From: an uncultured Collinsella sp.
Lineage (GTDB): Bacteria > Actinomycetota > Coriobacteriia > Coriobacteriales > Coriobacteriaceae
Direction: 5' to 3'
Assembly (NCBI GenBank): GCA_937934165.1
Contig: CALGZX010000049.1
Location: 1-9,993, forward strand
Length of the DNA: 9,993 nucleotides
This document shows positions 6,811 through 9,993 of the stretch, in pieces; the first letter of the stretch is position 1, and every line of letters begins with the position of its first letter. The notes beneath the pieces were generated by a model. It ran no database searches. It was not told the origin of the DNA and saw only the letters and a list, made by a program, of their open reading frames with translations. Both the position numbers and the translations under genes were made by a program.

Positions 6811-6821
6811 AGTCGAGCTAA

Positions 6822-6898
6822 CGGGTTGTGGCTCAGTTTGGTAGAGCACTGCGTTCGGGACGCAGGGGTCGCTGGTTCAAATCCAGTCAACCCGACCA
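6822..6898 (+). tRNA. tRNA-Pro(CGG)
   Basis: A 77-base cloverleaf. The acceptor stem pairs CGGGTTG (6822-6828) with CAACCCG (6888-6894), including the C1-G72 pair characteristic of bacterial tRNA-Pro. The D stem is GCTC/GAGC, the anticodon stem CTGCG/CGCAG with loop TTCGGGA, giving anticodon CGG at 6856-6858, which reads CCG. The T arm pairs GCTGG with CCAGT (one G-U) around TTCAAAT. Discriminator A6895 and an encoded CCA (6896-6898) complete it. CCG is a natural need in this G/C-ending codon usage. Confidence 0.97.
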
Positions 6899-6909
6899 GA
6901 GCATGAGGA

Positions 6910-6937
6910 GGGACCGCTTCTTGCGGTCCCTTTTTTT
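6910..6937 (+). terminator. Strong intrinsic terminator after tRNA-Pro
   Basis: GGGACCGC (6910-6917) pairs perfectly with GCGGTCCC (6923-6930) around TTCTT and is followed by seven T's. It starts 11 bases after the tRNA CCA end and isolates the tRNA from tatA. Confidence 0.95.
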
Positions 6938-6945
6938 AGCTAGTG

Positions 6946-6974
6946 TTGTGATACCGCGATACCCGCGGTATACT
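6946..6974 (+). promoter_or_regulatory. tatA promoter with an internal palindrome (possible operator)
   Basis: TTGTGA (-35, 6946-6951) and TATACT (-10, 6969-6974) are separated by 17 bases. An inverted repeat, ATACCGCG (6951-6958) and CGCGGTAT (6964-6971), fills the spacer and runs into the edges of both hexamers. That placement suits a dimeric repressor or activator site, though DNA geometry alone cannot prove it. The start point would be near 6981, leaving a 30-base leader before tatA. Confidence 0.65.
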
Positions 6975-7000
6975 CATTCGAGCTTGTCTCGCTGTATTGT

Positions 7001-7005
7001 GGAGG
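7001..7005 (+). promoter_or_regulatory. Ribosome binding site choosing the tatA start at 7011
   Basis: GGAGG lies five bases before ATG 7011. The frame stays open back to 6828, but that stretch is tRNA, terminator and promoter, so 7011 is the start. Confidence 0.85.
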
Positions 7006-7010
7006 TCTAC

Positions 7011-7286
7011 ATGTTTGGACTGAGGGCTCCTGAGCTCATCATTATTCTCGTCGTTGTCCTGATTATCTTCGGGCCCAAGAACCTGCCGAAGCTCGGCAAG
7101 TCCCTCGGCTCTACCGTCAAGAATATCCGTGAGGGTATGGAGGGCGACGATAAGGCCGAGACCAAGCAGGCCGAGGAGGTCGTGGTCGAGCAGTCCGAGG
7201 AGGACAAGGAGATCGCTGAGCTCGAGGCCAAGCTCGCTGCTGCCAAGAAGAAGCAGGCAGAGGACAGCGACGCGGACGCAGAGTAG
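7011..7286 (+). CDS. tatA: Twin-arginine translocase subunit TatA/E
   Basis: Pore-forming or membrane-weakening subunit of the Sec-independent Tat system, which exports folded proteins carrying RR signal peptides. The 91 residues show a short N-terminus, one transmembrane helix (about 6-20, PELIIILVVVLIIF), the conserved FG hinge (Phe20-Gly21) followed by PKNLPKLGKSLGSTVKNIREGM as the amphipathic helix (about 24-43), then a highly charged, Glu-rich tail (44-91) with a possible coiled-coil segment EIAELEAKLAAAKKKQ. This resembles TatA rather than TatB, which has a longer amphipathic helix and different hinge. tatC is not in the window. The gene is a single-gene unit: own promoter upstream and an intrinsic terminator downstream. 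Confidence 0.93.
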   Translation: MFGLRAPELIIILVVVLIIFGPKNLPKLGKSLGSTVKNIREGMEGDDKAETKQAEEVVVEQSEEDKEIAELEAKLAAAKKKQAEDSDADAE

Positions 7287-7311
7287 TCCCATCCCTTTGG
7301 GGTGAGCACCT

Positions 7312-7344
7312 GACCGGCTTGCCCGCAGGCTAGCCGGTCTTTTT
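7312..7344 (+). terminator. Intrinsic terminator after tatA
   Basis: GACCGGCT (7312-7319) pairs with AGCCGGTC (7332-7339), and a nested GCC/GGC (7321-7323 with 7328-7330) extends the fold; five T's follow (7340-7344). It lies 26 bases after the tatA stop. Confidence 0.9.
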
Positions 7345-7378
7345 CGTTTTGTTGACAGTTGATTGTTTGATCAGAGTT

Positions 7379-7384
7379 GGGGAG
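7379..7384 (+). promoter_or_regulatory. Ribosome binding site choosing the greA start at 7393
   Basis: GGGGAG sits eight bases before ATG 7393. The longer frame from TTG 7363 would run through this site and adds residues not typical of GreA. A TTGACA at 7352-7357 could be the -35 of a greA promoter, but no good -10 is found at the right distance. Confidence 0.75.
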
Positions 7385-7392
7385 ATATCCGT

Positions 7393-7863
7393 ATGGACGC
7401 AAGCCAGATCGTACTGACCGCTGAGGGCCGCCAGAAGCTCGTCGAGGAGCTCGCTTGGCGTGAGGGCGATTACGCCAAGGAGATCGTCGAGGACATCAAG
7501 GAAGCCCGCGCGTTCGGCGACCTTTCGGAGAACTCCGAGTACGACGCCGCTAAGGACAAGCAGGCCCAGAACGCCGCTCGTATTGCCGAGATCCAGGCCA
7601 TCCTCGCCAACGCTCAGGTTGCTGCCACCACGGGCGACCTGACCGTCTCCATCGGTTCCACCGTTTCGCTGATTGATCCCAACGGCGAGGTCATGGAAGT
7701 CACGCTCGTCGGTACCACCGAGACCAACTCGCTCGAGCACAAGATTTCCAACGAGTCTCCGGTCGGTCACGCCATCATCGGTCACGGCGAGGGCGACTCC
7801 GTCGAGGTCGTTACGCCTTCCGGCAAGACTCGCGTCTACACCATCGCCAAGATCGCACGCTAG
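7393..7863 (+). CDS. greA: Transcription elongation factor GreA
   Basis: Binds the RNA polymerase secondary channel and stimulates cleavage of the backtracked RNA 3' end, rescuing arrested complexes. The 156 residues match the family (about 158). The N-terminal antiparallel coiled coil spans about 5-75 and carries the catalytic tip FGDLSENSEYDAAKDKQ (41-57), with Asp43 and Glu46 equivalent to the acidic pair that holds the polymerase Mg2+. The C-terminal FKBP-like domain (about 80-156) contains the typical SPVGHAIIGHGEGDSVEV stretch and ends TIAKIAR. It lies after the tatA terminator, so it needs its own promoter, which I could not define well. A terminator-like hairpin separates it from lysS. 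In many bacteria greA sits directly beside lysS, as here. Confidence 0.97.
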   Translation: MDASQIVLTAEGRQKLVEELAWREGDYAKEIVEDIKEARAFGDLSENSEYDAAKDKQAQNAARIAEIQAILANAQVAATTGDLTVSIGSTVSLIDPNGEVMEVTLVGTTETNSLEHKISNESPVGHAIIGHGEGDSVEVVTPSGKTRVYTIAKIAR

Positions 7864-7867
7864 ACCA

Positions 7868-7906
7868 CGGTCCCGCGTAAAGGTATGTTTTCGCTCCCTG
7901 GGACCG
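7868..7906 (+). other. Alternative hairpin overlapping the greA-lysS terminator
   Basis: CGGTCCC (7868-7874) is the perfect reverse complement of GGGACCG (7900-7906). The second arm lies in the inner stem and loop of the terminator-like hairpin at 7892-7920, so full formation of both is not possible. This could be an anti-terminator or pausing fold; chance is possible at 7 bp. Confidence 0.4.
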
Positions 7907-7924
7907 AATCCTGGGGAGCGTTTT
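7892..7924 (+). terminator. Terminator-like hairpin between greA and lysS
   Basis: CGCTCCC (7892-7898) pairs with GGGAGCG (7914-7920); the stem can extend inward with two G-U and three Watson-Crick pairs to a CCGAA loop. TTTT, then AGTTT, follows. It ends 18 bases before the lysS ATG, leaving no room for a promoter in between, so lysS must be expressed by read-through or from a promoter at or before this hairpin. Confidence 0.7.
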
Positions 7925-7942
7925 AGTTTGAGGAGCTAACTT

Positions 7943-9907
7943 ATGGCAGAGAACCAGAACGCCGCCGATCAGGCATCGACGCTCAACGACGAGCGCGCCA
8001 CCCGCCTGGCCAAGCGCGCCGCCCTGTTCGAGGCGGGCCAGAACCCCTATCCTGAGCACTCTGAGCTTGAGGACTACGTCGCCGATATCGAGACTAAGTA
8101 CGCCGATCTTGCCGATGGTGAGGACACCGAGGATGTCGTGAAGATCGCCGGCCGTGTGGTCGCCAAGCGCGGTCAGGGCAAGATCATGTTCATCGTCGTG
8201 CGCGATGCGACTGCCGAGATTCAGCTGTTCTGTCGCATCAACGACATGGACGAGGCTGCCTGGAATACGCTCAAGGCCCTCGACCTGGGCGACATCCTGG
8301 GCGTGACCGGCGTGGTCGTGCGCACCCAGCGCGGCCAGCTTTCCGTTGCCCCTAAGAGCGCGACCCTGCTTTCCAAGGCCGTTCGTCCGCTGCCCGAGAA
8401 GTTCCACGGTCTTTCCGACAAGGAGACCCGCTATCGCCAGCGCTACGTCGACCTGATCGCCAACGACGACGTTCGCGAGACCTTCCGTAAGCGTTCGCAG
8501 ATTCTCTCCACCTTCCGTCGCTTTATGGAGTCCGACGGCTACATGGAGGTCGAGACCCCCATCCTGCAGACCATCCAGGGCGGCGCTACTGCCAAGCCGT
8601 TCATCACTCACTTCAACGCGCTCGATCAGGAGTGCTACCTGCGTATTGCCACCGAGCTGCACCTCAAGCGCTGCATCGTCGGTGGTTTTGAGCGCGTGTT
8701 CGAGATCGGCCGCATCTTCCGTAACGAGGGCATGGACCTTACCCACAACCCCGAGTTCACCACGATGGAGGCCTACCGTGCCTTCTCCGACCTCGAGGGC
8801 ATGAAGGCGCTCGCCCAGGGTGTCATTAAGGCAGCTAACAAGGCCATCGGCAACCCCGAGGTCATCGAGTACCAGGGCCAGACCATCGACCTTTCTGGTG
8901 AGTGGGCCAGCCGTCCCATGACCGACATCGTCTCCGACGTGCTCGGCAAGCAGGTCACCATCGACACGCCGGTCGAGGAGCTTGCTGCCGCCGCGCGCGA
9001 GAAGGGCCTGGAGATTAAGCCCGAGTGGACCGCCGGCAAGATTATCGCCGAGATTTACGATGAGCTGGGCGAGGATACCATCGTCAACCCGACCTTCGTG
9101 TGCGATTACCCCATCGAGGTCAGCCCGCTCGCCAAGCGTTTTGAGGACGATCCGCGTCTGACCCACCGCTTTGAGCTGGTCATCGCCGGCCACGAGTACG
9201 CCAACGCATTCTCCGAGCTCAACGACCCGGTCGACCAGGCTGAGCGCTTTGCTGCCCAGATGGCCGAGAAGGCCGGCGGCGACGATGAGGCCATGGAGTA
9301 TGACGAGGACTACGTGCGCGCCCTCGAGTACGGTATGCCTCCCGCGGGCGGCATTGGCATTGGTATCGACCGCGTGGTCATGCTGCTTACCAACCAGGCT
9401 TCTATCCGCGACGTGCTGCTGTTCCCGCACATGAAGCCCGAGAAGGGTTTCCAGTCCGGTGCCGCTGCCGCCAAGGCTGCCGAGGCCAGCAACGCCGCGA
9501 GCCCGTTCGTAAAGTCGCTTAAGCCCACGCTCGATTACTCCAAGATCGCCGTTGAGCCGCTGTTCGAGGAGTTCGTCGACTTTGATACCTTCTCCAAGAG
9601 CGATTTCCGCGCTGTGAAGGTCAAGGCATGCGAGGCCGTCAAGAAGTCCAAGAAGCTGCTGAACTTTACGCTCGACGACGGTACCGGTACCGACCGCACC
9701 ATCCTCTCCGGTATTCACGCTTATTACGAGCCCGAGGACCTGGTCGGCAAGACCTTGCTCGCCATCACCAACCTGCCTCCGCGCAAGATGATGGGTATTC
9801 CCAGCTGCGGCATGCTGATCAGCGCTGTCCACGAGGAGGAGGGCGAGGAGCGTCTCAATCTGATCCAGCTCGACGCTTCCATCCCCGCCGGCGCAAAGAT
9901 GTACTAA
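7943..9907 (+). CDS. lysS: Lysyl-tRNA synthetase (class II) with a C-terminal tRNA-binding domain
   Basis: Charges tRNA-Lys with lysine using ATP. The 654 residues exceed the usual ~490-510. An N-terminal OB-fold anticodon-binding domain (about 50-160, VKIAGRVVAKRGQGKIMFIVVRD region) is followed by the class II catalytic core: motif 1 around 194-208 (FMESDGYMEVETPIL), motif 2 from 253 (FEIGRIFRNEG, then HNPEFTTME), and motif 3 at 464-480 (GMPPAGGIGIGIDR). An Ala-rich linker (about 507-530) leads to a domain of about 110 residues (545-654) resembling Trbp111/EMAPII-type modules usually found at the end of bacterial MetRS: FSKSDFRAVKVKACEAV, ILSGIHAYYEPEDLVGK, NLPPRKMMGIPSCGMLISA. The start at 7943 has GAGGAG at 7930-7935. 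A palindromic repeat follows the TAA stop. The gene and its extra domain are clear; the effect of the domain is inferred to be tighter tRNA binding. Confidence 0.96.
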   Translation: MAENQNAADQASTLNDERATRLAKRAALFEAGQNPYPEHSELEDYVADIETKYADLADGEDTEDVVKIAGRVVAKRGQGKIMFIVVRDATAEIQLFCRINDMDEAAWNTLKALDLGDILGVTGVVVRTQRGQLSVAPKSATLLSKAVRPLPEKFHGLSDKETRYRQRYVDLIANDDVRETFRKRSQILSTFRRFMESDGYMEVETPILQTIQGGATAKPFITHFNALDQECYLRIATELHLKRCIVGGFERVFEIGRIFRNEGMDLTHNPEFTTMEAYRAFSDLEGMKALAQGVIKAANKAIGNPEVIEYQGQTIDLSGEWASRPMTDIVSDVLGKQVTIDTPVEELAAAAREKGLEIKPEWTAGKIIAEIYDELGEDTIVNPTFVCDYPIEVSPLAKRFEDDPRLTHRFELVIAGHEYANAFSELNDPVDQAERFAAQMAEKAGGDDEAMEYDEDYVRALEYGMPPAGGIGIGIDRVVMLLTNQASIRDVLLFPHMKPEKGFQSGAAAAKAAEASNAASPFVKSLKPTLDYSKIAVEPLFEEFVDFDTFSKSDFRAVKVKACEAVKKSKKLLNFTLDDGTGTDRTILSGIHAYYEPEDLVGKTLLAITNLPPRKMMGIPSCGMLISAVHEEEGEERLNLIQLDASIPAGAKMY

Positions 9908-9910
9908 CTT

Positions 9911-9937
9911 GTTACGCGGTTCTACGAACCGCGTAAC
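9911..9937. repeat. Palindromic extragenic repeat, copy 2
   Basis: GTTACGCGGTTC (9911-9922) and GAACCGCGTAAC (9926-9937) form a perfect 12-bp stem with a TAC loop, three bases after the lysS stop. It matches copy 1 at 5394-5421 except for the innermost base pair and loop length. No T-run follows. Confidence 0.85.
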
Positions 9938-9993
9938 GGCTCGACGCTGCGCGGGCCGCATTTGGACAATCTGACGTTCAACTTCAAGGGCGC

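Noticed and set aside
6828..7010. N-terminal extension of tatA back into the tRNA gene
   Set aside because: The stretch is a tRNA, its terminator and a promoter; TatA proteins start a few residues before the transmembrane helix, as with ATG 7011.
7352..7357. Perfect TTGACA as the -35 of a greA promoter
   Set aside because: No acceptable -10 hexamer lies 15-19 bases downstream, so the promoter is left uncalled although one is expected nearby.
7864..7942. T-box riboswitch ahead of lysS
   Set aside because: Only 79 bases are available and no T-box consensus or specifier loop is visible.
7811..9961. 716-codon open frame on the minus strand opposite lysS
   Set aside because: It is a mirror of strongly G/C-biased codons in lysS. 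The translation is low-complexity, rich in L, G, V, D and H, with no recognisable domain or ribosome binding site.
1..9993. Mobile element, phage, CRISPR or defence system
   Set aside because: No transposase, integrase, direct-repeat array or unknown gene cluster is seen; all sizeable genes belong to core families.

Overview
This window is a compact, GC-rich stretch of bacterial core chromosome, with every gene on the + strand. Protein character suggests a Coriobacteriia actinobacterium, most like Collinsella. The pointers are high GC with G/C-rich third codon positions, a long lysyl-tRNA synthetase with an extra C-terminal tRNA-binding domain, a Streptococcus-like L-lysine-type MurE, and a veg-ispE pair otherwise familiar from Firmicutes. 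The genus assignment is recognition from memory, not a database result.

Layout, left to right. Positions 2-1423 hold the 3' part of a MurE-type peptidoglycan ligase whose start lies off the left edge. A HAD-family phosphatase follows (1531-2442), then glutamate racemase murI (2494-3378) and RNase PH rph (3433-4158). A structured 143-base gap leads to the tightly linked pair rdgB-dtd (4302-5393), ending in a perfect 28-base palindromic repeat. After a 183-base gap with a likely promoter and a small leader hairpin comes veg-ispE (5577-6772). Next are tRNA-Pro(CGG) with a strong intrinsic terminator, tatA with its own promoter and terminator, greA, a terminator-like hairpin, and lysS (7943-9907). 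A second copy of the palindromic repeat sits just after the lysS stop. The last 56 bases (9938-9993) show no gene or other feature.

Functional themes. murE and murI serve peptidoglycan precursor synthesis: lysine (or another non-DAP diamino acid) addition and D-glutamate supply. rph, tRNA-Pro, dtd and lysS concern tRNA maturation, proofreading and charging. rdgB sanitises the nucleotide pool, ispE belongs to MEP-pathway isoprenoid synthesis (which feeds the undecaprenyl carrier of the cell wall), tatA to twin-arginine export, and greA rescues backtracked RNA polymerase.

I saw no mobile element, CRISPR array, phage gene or obviously new multi-gene system. The points worth a second look are the LysRS domain fusion, the repeat pair with a compensatory base-pair change, a palindrome filling the tatA promoter spacer, mutually exclusive hairpins ahead of lysS, and the lysine-type MurE.
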